A DNA stretch of 64,000 nucleotides. It comes from Conchocele bisecta (taxonomy: Eukaryota > Mollusca > Bivalvia > Lucinida > Thyasiridae). The notes under the pieces are model-generated. The model worked only from the letters and a program-made list of their open reading frames with translations, was not told where the DNA came from and ran no database searches. How positions within the stretch are numbered: the first letter of the stretch is position 1; every line of letters starts with the position of its first letter. A program made the position numbers and the translations under genes. Where the stretch lies: the NCBI GenBank assembly GCA_029237695.1, contig CM055265.1, positions 216,617,679 through 216,681,678 of the forward strand, in the 5' to 3' direction. Positions 1-12,200 of the stretch are shown here, in pieces.

Positions 1-1650
1 GCCATCTTGGATTACGTAATGACGTCATTTTAACAATTTTTTAATCCCCCTACCTAAGGACCATGACCATGAAGTTTGGTGACTATAGGCCGAATGGTTA
101 CCGAGGAGAAGACGTTTGAAAATGTTCACGGATGACGACGGACGACGACGGACGACGGACACATTGCGGTAACAATAGCTCACCTGAGCGAAAAATTGTG
201 CTTTTTTTAGATGGCGGTCATCTTGGATTAATGCTTCACCCAAGGATCTTAACTTACTATCAAGTTTCGCCAGCATCGGCCATGTGGTTCCTGACAAAAA
301 GACGTTCAGAATCTTGAATAAATGGACCTTTTGGTGGTCATCATGGATGACATAATCATCAGATTCCGACAAATATTGCACCAGAGCAATCGCCTCATCG
401 ATACCTTCGATTTGATATATGACATGAGCATATTCGGTCAAAAATAAAATTTGACCCCAATTTGACCCGAGCCACGCCCATTTTTGACCCCAGGGTCACC
501 ATTTTCACAACTTTGAAAGAGCATTGTACATCGATCATTCCTACCAAGTTTCGTCGAAATCCGGCCAGCGGTTCATGAGAAGAAGATTTTTTTAAGAATT
601 TGTACTATTTTTAGACGGCGGCCATCTTGGATTAGCAATAACCTCCATTTTAATAAATCTGAAAACACTTCACCCATGGACTATAACTTTTAAGTTTGGC
701 ACCATGGGCCAAGCGGTTCATGTGAAGAAGAATTTTGAAATCTCTAATAAAAGAACGACCTTTTGACCTTTCAGCGGCCATCTTGGATGACATAACCATC
801 CGATTTCGACAAAAAAATCACCAGAGTAATCGCCTCATTGATACCTTCGATTTGATATATAACATGACCATATTAGGTCAAAAATAAAATTTGACCCCAA
901 TTTGACTTTGAAAGAGCATTGTACATCGATCATTCCTACCAAGTTTCGTTGAAATCCGGCTAGCGATTCATGAGAACTTTTTTTCAGAATTTATGCTATT
1001 TTTAGACGGTGGCTATCTTTGATTAGTGATGACCTCCATTTTAACAAATCTGAAAAGGCTTCACACATGGACCATAACTTTTAAGTTTGGCTACCATGGG
1101 CCAAGCGGTTCATGTGAAGAAGAATTTTCAAATCTCTAATAAAAGAATGACCTTTTCACCTTTTGGTGGCCATCTTGGATGACATAACAATCCGATTTCG
1201 ACAAAAAATGCACCAGAATGATCGCCTCGTTGATACCTTCAATTTGATATATGACATGACCATATTCGGTCAAAAATAAAATTTGACCCCAATTTGACCC
1301 CACGGGCCACGCCCAATTTTGATCCCGGGGTCACCATTTTAACAACTTTGAAAGAGCATTGTACATCGATCATTCCTACCAAGTTTTGTCGAAATCCGGC
1401 TAGCGGTTCATGAGAAGAAGATTTTTGAATAATTTGTGCTATTTTTAGACAGCGGCCATCTTGGATTACGTAATGACGTCATTTTAACAATTTTGTAATC
1501 CCCCTACCTAACGACCATGACCATGAAGTTTGGTGACTATAGGCCCAATGGTTACCGAGGAGAAGACGTTTGAAAATGTTCACGGATGACGACGACTGAC
1601 ACATTGCGGTAACAATAGCTCACATGAGCTTCGCTCAGGTGAGCTAAAAA
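1..1650. repeat. Dispersed repeat family F (about 440-bp internal units, terminal stem-loop)
   Basis: Two or more diverged copies of a unit of roughly 440 bp follow each other. Landmarks are 'GGCGGCCATCTTGGATTA', 'AAGCGGTTCATGTGAAG' and 'AAAGAGCATTGTACATCGAT', seen near 490-720, 900-1110 and 1340-1460. The stretch ends with a GACGAC-rich tract (1585-1600) and a stem-loop at 1616-1646 (TAGCTCAC ... GTGAGCTA). A second partial 3' end lies at 120-190. The same family recurs at 49916-51191. Short open frames here translate repeat sequence and are not called as genes. Confidence 0.8.
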
Positions 1651-2654
1651 ATCAGCAAAATAAGTGACGAGGCGACCTCCTCGTCTGCCTCAATCCTGGT
1701 TATGGTACTGAGAGGTCTCTAGTGTTGAAAGGGTCAAACACATATTTGAGTCGAGAACATGACTATCAACTTCACTGAGCAAAGGACGACACTAATTAAT
1801 TCCTGTATAAATGTTTAATTCTCCGCTGTGGAAAATATGCATAGTAGTATAACAATTCAATATAATCATGCTGTAACGCTATTCACAACATTTACTATGT
1901 ATGTACTTGGCAACACGTTTAGTATGTTAGCGCTGCTACGCCGATGAACACAATTAACACTTATTACTACACATAATTACCATAATGATTGTAGCACATT
2001 GTTGTTATTGTCACAAATAAAACTGTTTGTTTGACATCATTGGCATCATTATGCTATGACCATAATGATATATACACTCTGAGTCTCACAATGTTTAGCA
2101 TGTTCTACTAACATAAGTATGTAATTTGAGATACATTTCAGTACATGGGTGATTTTGTTACCATGGTAACATGTATACATATTGAAATATTGAGGATACA
2201 TGTAAGTGCATGCTATATGTAAGCAGGAGTCCTGATGATTTGAAAAAATAAATGTTGTATAAAAATGTAGTATAGGATCGTCTGGAAATTGAAATTGATG
2301 AATTTACATTTATTAAGAATAAACTGCATATGCAGCATATGCTCAATAAATGTAAGTCCAATAATTGTTTACAAGCAAACATTGTTAATGTGAAATTTAC
2401 AGACTATTATAATTTTGCACTTACAAACATTTTATTCATACAAAGTTTAGTGAATGGGCCCCCAGATATACAGGAATGGAATAGCCCGGGCACTCACCGG
2501 TTTGATGATCATTGTATAGAATGGGATGATGTAGGTGATGTTGGCCACCACCCAGTATATAAATAGCACACCCGACGTGATGAAGCCCCGCCGCCTCTCC
2601 AGTTCTATATATAGTATCACCAGTAACTGAAATAGAGATTTCAGAGGTGGGAAT
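1651..2654. other. Unassigned AT-rich stretch
   Basis: AT-rich sequence with no convincing open frame, RNA gene or recognised repeat. A CCATGGTAACATG stretch near 2160 is the only local oddity. Confidence 0.5.
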
Positions 2655-2907
2655 CACATGCGGCTGTGACTGGAGAAATGGGGCTTATGGATTTTGCGAC
2701 CAGTGTAGATCCAGATCAGCCTGTGCATCCACACAGTCTGATCAGGACCTACACTGTTCGACATTCCATCAATGAAACATCCGTCATACTTCTAACAAGC
2801 AATATAATCATTATCAGGCTACATAACACGAGTGTGCTATTTGATCAGGAGCAACACTGGTCACAAATCCCTTAAGCCCCATGTTTCCATCCCACACAGC
2901 CACATAT
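2655..2907. mobile_element. Short MITE with CACATGCGGCTGTG-type ends
   Basis: The left end CACATGCGGCTGTG (2655) is matched inversely by CACACAGCCACATAT (2893-2907). The interior holds AGATCCAGATCAG and CTGATCAGGA segments that can pair. A second, similar copy lies at 51424-51672 and fragments at 25740-25810, 52855-53045 and 54250-54400. No coding capacity is seen, so it is a non-autonomous element of unknown superfamily. Confidence 0.6.
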
Positions 2908-2960
2908 AAAAGCAATGTACCTGTAATTCTATCACTTATTCTGTACATGTTATATAGTCA

Positions 2961-3325
2961 GAGCTCCAGATAAGCTTTGTGTTTAAAGCGTACTATACTC
3001 CCTGATTTCCAAATCATTGCGTATTTTACCTTTACAAATGGGTTATCAATTTTTTTCATTTATACTAAATAGGGTACAAATTATAAAAAATATAACAAAT
3101 TTAAAAATCCACTTATTTGAGCTCAAAAAGCAAACACAGTTTGCTTTTTGCAGCTCAACTAAGTGAATTCTCAACTTTATGATAGTATTTTCACTCCTCA
3201 ATTTGAAAATCAATGCATATTTTCACACTGCTGTGCGTATTTTGTATTCCCACTTTTGATAATCAATGCGTATTAAGCTAAAATAATTGCGTGAAATACG
3301 CCAATACGCACCTTATCTGGAGCTT
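2961..3325. mobile_element. Foldback MITE, AGCTCCAGATAAG family, copy 1
   Basis: Terminal inverted repeats GAGCTCCAGATAAG (2961) and CTTATCTGGAGCTT (3312-3325) enclose AT-rich flanks and a central perfect hairpin near 3118-3160 (AAAAAGCAAAC ... GTTTGCTTTTT). Members with the same ends but different central hairpins occur at 25286-25680, 54390-54764 and 55499-55686. Confidence 0.65.
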
Positions 3326-3972
3326 GTATAGTGTGATGATAAGGAGCATATTCCATCATACATTTTGTATAGTGGGAAACAATACACAAGTGTATCCTGG
3401 CTTCAATACAAACAACGAGTGGGTGCACCAAACAAGTTGTTTGTTCGGACACCGAGGGGCAGGACAATAAAACCTCGCTTTGTCCAATTGTGACCTATAC
3501 ATGTAGTTAATTATATTTCATCAGATATACAATGTCTGTTTGGGTTTGGTTATGTCGATTTCAGTTGAACTGTTTATCAAGGCCCGATAAATGTAGACTG
3601 TATACCAAATCTGGTCAAGATCCATTAACTAGAACTTGAGGTACCACGAGGACAATCTGTGTAAAGTCTGATAGTGACATACATGTAACCGTTTCACCCC
3701 TAAATATCCGACATTAATAGTTCCATGCTCATTTATGGACTATTCCATTAATCAGATCAGGAGTATTTTTAAAATATCTGGGGAAAAAACTTGACAAACG
3801 CTGCGGCTCCTGATGAGACGGCTTGTAACAAGCTGGCTCAACTGGATCTGCAGTGTTTGCATATATTGGCATATAGCTTGTATTGGCTTCATGGTTATTA
3901 TATAGGAAAACATGTACTAGGGATCAAGTATATGACTTGAGTTATGAGTAGATTGACTGAGAGTTTGATTTA
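3326..3972. other. Unassigned spacer
   Basis: No supported gene or repeat boundary is seen between the foldback element and the next tandem-unit element. Confidence 0.4.
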
Positions 3973-4830
3973 ACTAGATTGGTCAGTAAGCGAGGCTTAC
4001 GGAATACCCCCCGCGTGGGCCCAGGTACCCCATATGTAAATGTGACCTTGACTCCGGGCTTAGCGGGGGCAGCACGAACATGAATTTGTCACAGGGTGGT
4101 AGAGGTCCATTGGAGCAATGTGTGTATCAAATGTGAAGCAGATCCGAGCAAGGAAATAGAAGTTCTAACAGATTTCTCTGATGTTAAGTTTTGTAAAGAG
4201 ACTAAGTATGTGACCTTGACCTCGAGATCAGCGAGGATTTATCACAGCATGATTGTAGAGCCTTAGAGGAATGCATGCATGAAATATTAAGAATTTTCGA
4301 TGAAAGAAATAGAAGTTATAACATATTTCTCTGATGTTAAGTTTTGTAAAGAGACGTACTATATCACCTTGACCTTGGGATCAGCGGGGTTGGACGGTCG
4401 TAGATTTGTCACAGCATGATAGTACAACCTTAGAGGAATGCATGTGTGAAATATTAAGAATTTTCAATGAAGGAAATAGAAGTTATAACTTATTTTTCTG
4501 ATGTTAAGTTTTGTAAAGAGACTAAGTATTTGACCTTGACCTTGGGATCAGCGGGGGTTGGACGGTCGTGGATTTGGCACAGCATGGTAGTAGAGCCTTA
4601 CAGCAATCCATGTTTAAAATATTAAGCATTTTAGATATGAAGGAAATAGAAGTTATAACATATTTCTCTGATGTTAAGTTGTGTAAAGAGACTAAGTATG
4701 ACCTTGAAGTTACAACAATATTTCTCTGATGTTATGCTTAGTGACGGACGGACGGACGGACGGACGACGGACGGAAGGACGGACAACCTGACTCCAGTAT
4801 ACCCCCCCACAACTCGTTGCCGGGGGTATA
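3973..4830 (+). mobile_element. Family A tandem-unit element, copy 1
   Basis: The left end ACTAGATTGGTCAGTAAGCG leads into about four units of 165-170 bp. Each unit has GAATGCATG, GAAATATTAAG, GATGTTAAGTTTTGTAAAG and TGACCTTGACCTTGGGATCA. It then has a (GGAC)n tract at 4745-4790 and a 3' stem-loop TATACCCCCC ... GGGGGTATA (4797-4830). This plan resembles bivalve 'pearl'/Helentron-like elements, which is family knowledge rather than a search result. No Rep/helicase is encoded, so it is non-autonomous. Confidence 0.7.
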
Positions 4831-5136
4831 ACGAGCGTTGACTGTATTGGTTTTACAGTCTATAGAGTTGAAAGAGTTAATTCTATTTCACCAAATATAC
4901 GGCGAGCGTACCAGTGTTAGGGCCTCGATAGCGGGCCCGACTAAGTATGCCTGCCAGTATGTCTCTCCCTTCCTGTTGAGTTCCGACGCCCCGTACGCCA
5001 GCTCGATTATACATATTATCAGTTGGAGGACCACCACACACTGAAAAATGCAAATTTATTTATTATTTTATCTACAGTGGAACCCCTCTAAACCGGACAC
5101 CATGGGAGGTGGGGGTGAATTCCAAAATCAGAATTA

Positions 5137-6131
5137 ACTAGATTGGTGAGTAAGCGAGGCTTACGGAATACCCCCCGCGTGGGCCCAGGTACCCCTAAAA
5201 TATGTAAAAATTTCCAAGTGTGTGGGCTTGTGAGCTTGACTCTGGGCTTATCGGGAGCGGCATGGATGTGAATTTGTCACAGGGTGGTAGAGGTCCATTG
5301 GAGCAATGCGTGTGTGAAATGTGACGCAGATCCGAGCAAGGAAATAGAAGTTATAACCGATTTCGCTGATGTTAAGTTTTGTCAAGAGACTAAGTATGTG
5401 ACCTTGACCACGAGATCAGCAGGAATTTGTCACAGCATGATAGTAGAGCCTTACAGGAATGCATGCATGAAATATTAAGAATTTTTGATGAAAGAAATAG
5501 AAGTTATAACATATTTCTCAGATGTTAAGTTTTGTAAAGAGACCAAGTATTTGACCTTGACCTTGGGATCAGCGGGGGTTGGACGGTCATGGATTTGGCA
5601 CAGCATGGTAGTAGAGCCTTACAGGAATGCATGTGTGAAATATTAAGCATTTTAGATGAAGGAAATAGAAGTTCTAACAATATTTCTCTGATGTTAAGTT
5701 TTGTAAAGGGACTAAGTATTTGACCTTGACCTTGGGATCAGCGGGGGTTGGACGGTCATGGATTTGGCACAGCATGGTAGTAGAGCCTTACAGGAATGCA
5801 TGTGTGAAATATTAAGCATTTTTGATGAAGGAAATAGAAGTTATAACAATATTTCTCTGATGTTAAGTTTACGGACGCACGAACGCACGGACGCACGGAC
5901 GCAGTTCCTACGAATGGATACTTGTTGGGTTTTTACTATATAAAAGTACCCAACAAAAGTACCCAACACTACCCTAACCCTACCCAAGAAGATCCCTGTA
6001 CGCTTGCCCAACACGCAGATGAGCATTTGTTGGGTACTTTTGTACCCAACAAGTACCCATTTGTGTGTGCGGACAGACGGACGGACAACCTGACTCCAGT
6101 ATACCCCCCCCCCACAACTCGTTGCGGGGGG
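5137..6131 (+). mobile_element. Family A tandem-unit element, copy 2
   Basis: Same left end (ACTAGATTGGTGAG) and same units as copy 1. The GGAC-type tract (GGACGCACGGACGCA, 5870-5900) is interrupted at about 5921-6060 by a segment with inverted CTTGTTGGGT and ACCCAACAAG repeats, after which GACAGACGGACGG resumes. The terminal stem-loop at 6100-6131 is damaged. Confidence 0.65.
5921..6060. mobile_element. Small inverted-repeat insertion (TTGTTGGGTA ends)
   Basis: CTTGTTGGGT at 5922 and ACCCAACAAG near 6047 are inverted copies, with further internal ACCCAACA repeats. It sits inside the GGAC tract of a family A element, so it looks like a later insertion or a local foldback expansion. It is too short to code. 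Confidence 0.4.
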
Positions 6132-6439
6132 AAAAATATTTACAGAAATGAAGCAGGTAACACATGGGAGATAGACATGTAGGGTGGTCTATGCATATGC
6201 CTACATGTATCAAGTGTGTGAATATTCAATCCATCCAGTAATATTGAAGTTATGGTATAATGGAGAAACTCTTTGGTTTTGATGCAAATGATAACGGACG
6301 GGCATATGGACTGAACGTCCAGAGTGAAGCAACATGTCCCCCTTGCTATCGCATAGGGGGAATTAATATAGAGCATACAAGGAGAGTTTGGAAAATGTAA
6401 AATTCACCCATGCGTGAATAGATATTAATCAACAACAAG

Positions 6440-6462
6440 ATTGATTGATTGATTGATTGATC
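6440..6462. repeat. (GATT)n microsatellite
   Basis: Five consecutive ATTG/GATT tetranucleotides in an otherwise unassigned spacer (6132-6528). Confidence 0.8.
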
Positions 6463-6719
6463 TTTTGTCCATTCAACAGCAAAGTCATATACATAGGAGA
6501 CACTAATCAGCACTGACAATCCCCTGATCTGTAGCCTATTTCACCCACATTGCAAAGTATACTTATCTAGCAAAGTATACTTTGAGGGAGAATTTTTAAA
6601 TTTAAGGATAAATCTATTATTTTTTATTATACTGAATGTATTACATTATCACAGCCATTTGGCTGTGATAATGTAATAAATTCAGTATAATAATTCTGCA
6701 TACTTTTAAGCATCTAATA

Positions 6720-7817
6720 TACTCAAGTGAAAAAGTATTGTCCCCTCTACTAGATTGCGGCTTGTGGGTTTATCGTGGGTGAAAACAAAGAAAACACAAG
6801 TTTAATATGAAATTTATTCATTAACGAAGGTAATGGTATGAAATTTATTATGATATGAAAATCGTGTGTATGTCATATCAGCTAAGCAAATGAACACGTC
6901 GAAATCCCAAATTCACAAAAGTCAATACCGTGTATGTCCCACATTTCGTCAGAATCACTGCGTTGCACTGTCTCCTCATAGAGTCGATAAGGTCGCGAAT
7001 TGTTCCTTGCGGAATGTTGGCCCACTCGTCCAAAACGGCCGCTTGTTCGTTGACGTTTCTCGGCTGATGTGGACATTGACATAATTTACGTTTGACGTTG
7101 TCCCATAGATCCGGACTTCTCTGTGTAGTAGCGTTAGCAGTGTGGCATTGTCTTGCTGAAACATCATGTTACGGTTAACGTCAAACAATGGAACAACAAC
7201 CGGCGCCAGTACAACATCTCTGTATTTGGCTGCGTTCAAATTTCCTTCAATTGGCACCAAACGCGTCTTGTGGTGAAAACTTATGCAGCCCCAAAACATC
7301 TTCGATCCACCGCCGTACCTGTCTTTCTCTAACAAACAACAATCAGCGTAACATTCGTTTTTGCGTCGATATACAGGTGTCCTACCGTCGTGTGTTGACA
7401 AGTTGAATCTGCATTCGTCGGAGAACACAACATTATTCCAGTCTCTCAGAGTCCATCGCAGATGATTTCTGACCCAAACAAGGCGATTGTCCGATTCCGT
7501 CGGCATGACGTTAATCAAGTTACGTCTGAAATGCTGCCTACAGCGCGTATTCCACTAGAGTTTTTTCGTGTTTTTCTTACTTGGCAGACTTGCATGCTTC
7601 GTAATGGACAATAATATCGAAGTGAATACTGCACGAGCACCTCGTACATGCCAAAATGATAAAACATCAATTTCGTGGCGCACGTGCCGTTACAGGTGAA
7701 TTAATTCAATGAAACCTGGGCATCGTAAATGGATATCCCGTGTGATCTATTGTTACACCATCAATTCATCTCAAAATATGAAATTATAAAAGGGGACAAG
7801 ACTTGTTCACTTGAGTA
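6720..7817 (-). mobile_element. Tc1/mariner-like transposon
   Basis: The inverted ends TACTCAAGTGAA (6720) and TTCACTTGAGTA (ending 7817), each continuing into a GTCCCC/GGGGAC block, are directly flanked by TA on both sides (6718-6719 and 7818-7819). That is the target duplication of this superfamily. The 1.1-kb length suits a Tc1 element with one transposase gene on the minus strand. Confidence 0.8.
6872..7560 (-). pseudogene. Tc1-like DDE transposase, degenerate
   Basis: The longest intact stretch (6976-7518) contains VVFSDECRF, which holds the first catalytic Asp, then GGGSKMFWGCIS and the MMFQQDNA block with the second Asp. These are hallmarks of Tc1 transposases, which cut and rejoin at TA sites. 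The C-terminal part, with the tail that would hold the third acidic residue, continues only in another frame (6882-7082), and the N-terminal DNA-binding domain is not recognisable. The gene is therefore frameshifted and inactive. It fills the Tc1-like element and ends close to its inverted repeat. Confidence 0.75.
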
Positions 7818-7934
7818 TATATGCAGTCGTTAGTTCTATATGAGATAATGCATTTCGTGAAAAATAAATGATTACTCAAAGTATACTTTGCTAGGTAAGT
7901 ATACTTTGCACAATTTTGATGAAATCGGCTACAG

Positions 7935-8059
7935 GTGAGTGCACCCTAACTACACCGCATCACTCAGGGGTGAAACCCAGCGAGAGTCATTAACACGTGA
8001 ATCGCCAAGTCAGTTCAGATAAGTGGTAACAACATATACTTTCAAGAAGAAATAAATAC
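7935..8059. other. Spacer
   Basis: Short unassigned sequence between the nested transposons and family B. No feature is seen. Confidence 0.3.
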
Positions 8060-9235
8060 TAGATGGCCGCGGCCTGCATGTCGCGCCTTGGGGCGAGGCA
8101 TGGACACTAAAAAAAGAGATATAGTAGACGGTAAAACTTTAACCAAACAAGAAACGAGGCAAAGCCACGAAGGCTAGGTTTTTTCCAAGCATAGACACTT
8201 GGATAACTTAATTATACCCACTTTTTGTAGACTAGATGGCCGTGGCCTGCATGTCGCACCTTGGGGCGAGGCATGGACACTAAAAAAATAGATATAGTAG
8301 ATGGAAAAACTTTAACGAAAAAACTTTAACCGGACACACGGACGTACGGACGGACGTATGCCAAAATGCCGACGATATCGCACTTTCTGCAAGCGGGTGT
8401 GACAATGAAGATAAACACCCATGTGAAGTATCAAGGTAATGGGTGAAGCAGTTGCAGAGATATAGTACACAAAAAAACTTTAACAAAAAAATTCAAAGTA
8501 ATTTGACCTTGACATTGGGCACAGGGGCTGGACGGTTGGGGAGTAGAATGAAAATATGGATGATGATAAACACCCATGTGAAGTTTTAAGGTAATGGGCA
8601 AAGCGGTTGCAGAGATATAGTATAACAAAAAACTTTTAACCAAAAAAACTTTAACCAGACGTACGTTAAAAAGTTAACGTTCAAAATGGCTAAGTCAATT
8701 ACGTAGAAATAATAGGTGAAGGTAAAAAAATGGTCACATGTTGGATAGTTTTATGTGGTAGGCACCCCTTGGTTATGAAGCTGTGAAAGTTTGGTGGTCC
8801 TAGGTAGTACAGTACCAAAAAAATGGACTTAAACACGAAAACTTAACATTGTAAACGCAAAAACTTAACATTGAAAATGGCTAAGTCGACTGCGCGGAAA
8901 AAATGTGTCAAGTAAAAAAAAAAGTAACATGTTGGATAGTAATATGTGGTGGGCACCCCTTGATTATGAAGCTGTGAAAGTTTGGTGGTCGTAGGTGGTA
9001 CAGTAACAAAGAAATGGACTCAAACACGAAAACTTAACATTGTAAACGCGAAAACTTAACATTGATGAAAATGGTTAAGTCGACTGCGCGGAAAAAATTG
9101 GTAAAGTTAAAAAAAAAGTAACATGTTGGATAGTAATATGTGGTGGGCACCCCTTGATTATGAAGCTGTGAAAGTTTGGTGGTCCTAGGTGGTACAGTAA
9201 CAAAGAAATGAACTCAAACACGAAAACTTAACATT
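8060..9235 (+). mobile_element. Family B tandem-unit element, copy 1 (3'-truncated)
   Basis: The left end GAAACGAGGCAAAGCCACGAAG (8151) is preceded by an extra partial copy of the CATGTCGCGCCTTGGGGCGAGG block (8060-8125). A GGACGTACGGACGG tract (8338-8358) is followed by units with TTTGACCTTGACATTGGGC and then about 180-bp units with GTAACATGTTGGATAGT. The 3' end stops at GATTGTGGACGCC where the 9.2-kb array begins. The fuller copy at 28145-29552 shows the missing end. Confidence 0.65.
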
Positions 9236-12200
9236 GATTGTGGACGCCCGCATGTATGAAACATCAAGGCATTCCATGAAAGGCAACAGATGTTATAAGA
9301 CATTTACCCCAACGTTAAGTTTATGAATGTGCTAAGTTTGTGACCTTGACCCTGGGGTAAGGGGTGGGCGGTGGGTCATGGATTTGCTATAGCACGATAG
9401 AGTATCATCAGATGAATGCACGTATGAAATATCAAGGTGTTCCATGAAAGGAAACAGATGTTATAAGATATTTACCCCAACGTTAAGTTTATGAACATGC
9501 TAAGTTTTGTGATCTTGACCTTGGGGAAAGGTGGGTCATGGATTTGCTATAGCACGATAGAGTATCATCAGATGAATGCATGTATGAAATATCAAGGCGT
9601 TCCATGAAAGGAACCAGATGATATAAGACATTTACCCCAAAGTTAAGTTTATGAATGTGCTAAGTTTGTGATCTTGACCTTGGGGAAATGGGTTGGGGGT
9701 GGGTCATGGATTTGCTATAGCATGAATGTGCTATGTTTGTGACCTTGTCCTTGGGGTAAGGGTTGGATGTTGGATGAATGCATGTATGAAATATCAAGGC
9801 GTTCCCTGTAAAGAAACAGAAGCTATAAAAAGACATATTTACTCCAACGTTAAGTTTATGATGTTGATCTTGGGGAAAGGGGTGGTGAGGGGGGGTGGGT
9901 TCATGGATTTGCTGTAGCACAAGAGAGGATCATCAGATGAATGCATGTATGAAATATCAAAGCTGTTCCCTGTAACGAAACAGAAGTTACACAACATTTA
10001 CACCAACGTTAAGTTTATGAACATGCTAAGTTTGTGACCTTGTCCTTCGGGTAAGGGTTGGGTGGTGGGTTGTGTATTTGCTACATCATGATAGAGGGTC
10101 ATCTGAGGAATGCATGTATGAAATATCAAGGCGTTCCATAAAAGGAAACAGATGTTATAAGACATTTACCCCAATGTTAAGTTTATGAATGTCAGGCCTT
10201 GACAAATCCACTCGTCCGCTCGTATTTACGAGTAACTTTTCAGTCTGGGCGAGTGAAAATTGAAAGCCGCTCGTCCAGGCGAGCGAGTGGAAATTTTAAG
10301 ATCACCACTGAGAAAATGCAAATGCGAAGTTTTGCGAAGCGAAATACTAAATTCCAATAAAATATTCAACTGATTACCGAGCGTGGTAAAGGGAGACTAC
10401 TTACTACACTCGCCTTTCTGCGTTGCCAAGATACACATATACAATGTAGACTGTGTCCGACTTATTCCCATTCATGGCTGCAACTACTGAATTTAATACG
10501 TGCATTCTACAACTAGTCACCGTGCATTCTACAACTAGTCACCGTGACTCAGCATCCTGTTTAACTGTGGTCTGCTCTGTGTTTACAAACAAAACAAGAT
10601 GTCAGACATACGCTGGTTTTTGCAGATATTGATAGATCCAATGAACAACTCGAAAAGGCGAAATTAATCAAGGGTATCTGGCGAATTATATCTAAAACTT
10701 GGCAATCTTATTATTCCTGCAATACACAGCGCTACACTAAGCCGTTTACAATAAGACGCAAACTGCAGTGTACCCCTCCCACCACGACACCATTGTTTCA
10801 CGCTGTGTAGTAACAGTTACACAAATTACATAATTTATTTGTTGAAGCCGTGCACCGAAAGCTGGAAATATAGATCTACACGGGCACATTGACTGTGGAA
10901 ATATTATTTTATAATGATCACAAACTGTACATACACATGCATGTATGCGTCCGTCCGTTTGACTGCAACTGGGAAAATGTGGCTTATGCAAGATATGGGA
11001 TTTGCGATAATGTATCCTTCTAAATAACTCTGCCACACATGACTGCTTGATTAGTAGACCTAGTGTTATATTGACAATTGTGTTGTAATGTCAAATTAAA
11101 GACATTATATAATTACCATTTCTGAAAAATGTATGTTTTGTTATTTGACCAAAAGTTTGGACGAGTAGAAGTCCAGTCTGGACGAGTAGATTTTTAGGTT
11201 CTCTCGTCCAGTGGGACGAGTCAAAAAATAAAAAAATTTCGAAGCCTGAATGTGCTATGTTTGTGACCTTGTCCTTGGGGTAAGGGTTGGGTGTTGGATC
11301 GTGGATTTGCTACAGCATGATAGAGGGTCATCAGATGAATGCATGTATGAAATAGCAAAGCGTACCCTGTACAGAAACAGAAGTCACACAACATTTACCC
11401 CAATGTTAAGTTTATGAACATGCTAAGTTTGTGACCTTGACCTTGGGGTAAGGGTTGGGTGGTGGAGTTGTGGATTTGCTACAGCATGATAGAGGGTCAT
11501 CTGAGGAATGCATGAATGAAATATCAAGGCGTTCCATGAAAGGAAACAGATGTTATAAGACATGTACCCCAACGTTAAGTTTATGAATGTGCTAAGCTTG
11601 TGACCTTGACCCTGGGGTAACGGGTGGGCGGTGCGTCAAAGATTTGCTATAGCACGATAGAGTATCATCAGATGAATGCATGTATGAAATATCAAGGTGT
11701 TCCATGAAAGGAAACAGATGGTATAAGACATTTACCCCAACGTTAAGTTTATGAACATGCTAAGTTTGTGATCTTGACCTTGGGGAAAGGGATGGGGGGT
11801 GGGTCATGGATTTGCTATAGCATGATAGAGTATCATCAGATGAATGCATGTATGAAATATCAAGGCGTTCCCTGTAAAGAAACAGAAGTTATAAAAAGAC
11901 ATTTACTCCCAACGTTAAGTTTATGATGTTGATCTTGGGGAAAGGGGTGGGGGGGGGGGTGGGGGGGGGGGTCATGAATTTGCTGTAGGAGAATAGAGGA
12001 TCATCAGATGAATGCATGTATGAAATGTCAAAGCGTTCCCTGTAACAAAACAGAAGTTACGCAACATTTACCCCAACGTTAAGTTTATGAACATGCTAAG
12101 TTTGTGACCTTGACCTTTGGGTAAGGGTTGGGTGGTGGGTTGTGGATTTGCTACAGCATGATAGAGCGTCATCTGAGGAATGCATGTATAAAACATCAAG

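Larger units (their letters stand above)
6529..7934. mobile_element. Outer MITE with CTGTAGCC ends, host of a nested Tc1-like element
   Basis: About 55-bp inverted repeats, with CTGTAGCC at the tips and GCAAAGTATACTT ... AGCAAAGTATACTTTGAG inside, lie at 6529-6585 and 7875-7934. A near-perfect 33-bp-arm palindrome (6626-6692, centre CAGCCATTTGGCTG) sits just inside the left end. The remaining interior is occupied by a complete Tc1-like insertion. Confidence 0.65.

Noticed and set aside
5968..5990. Telomere-like CCCTAACCCTACCC string
   Set aside because: Only one and a half imperfect units inside a small inverted-repeat insertion.
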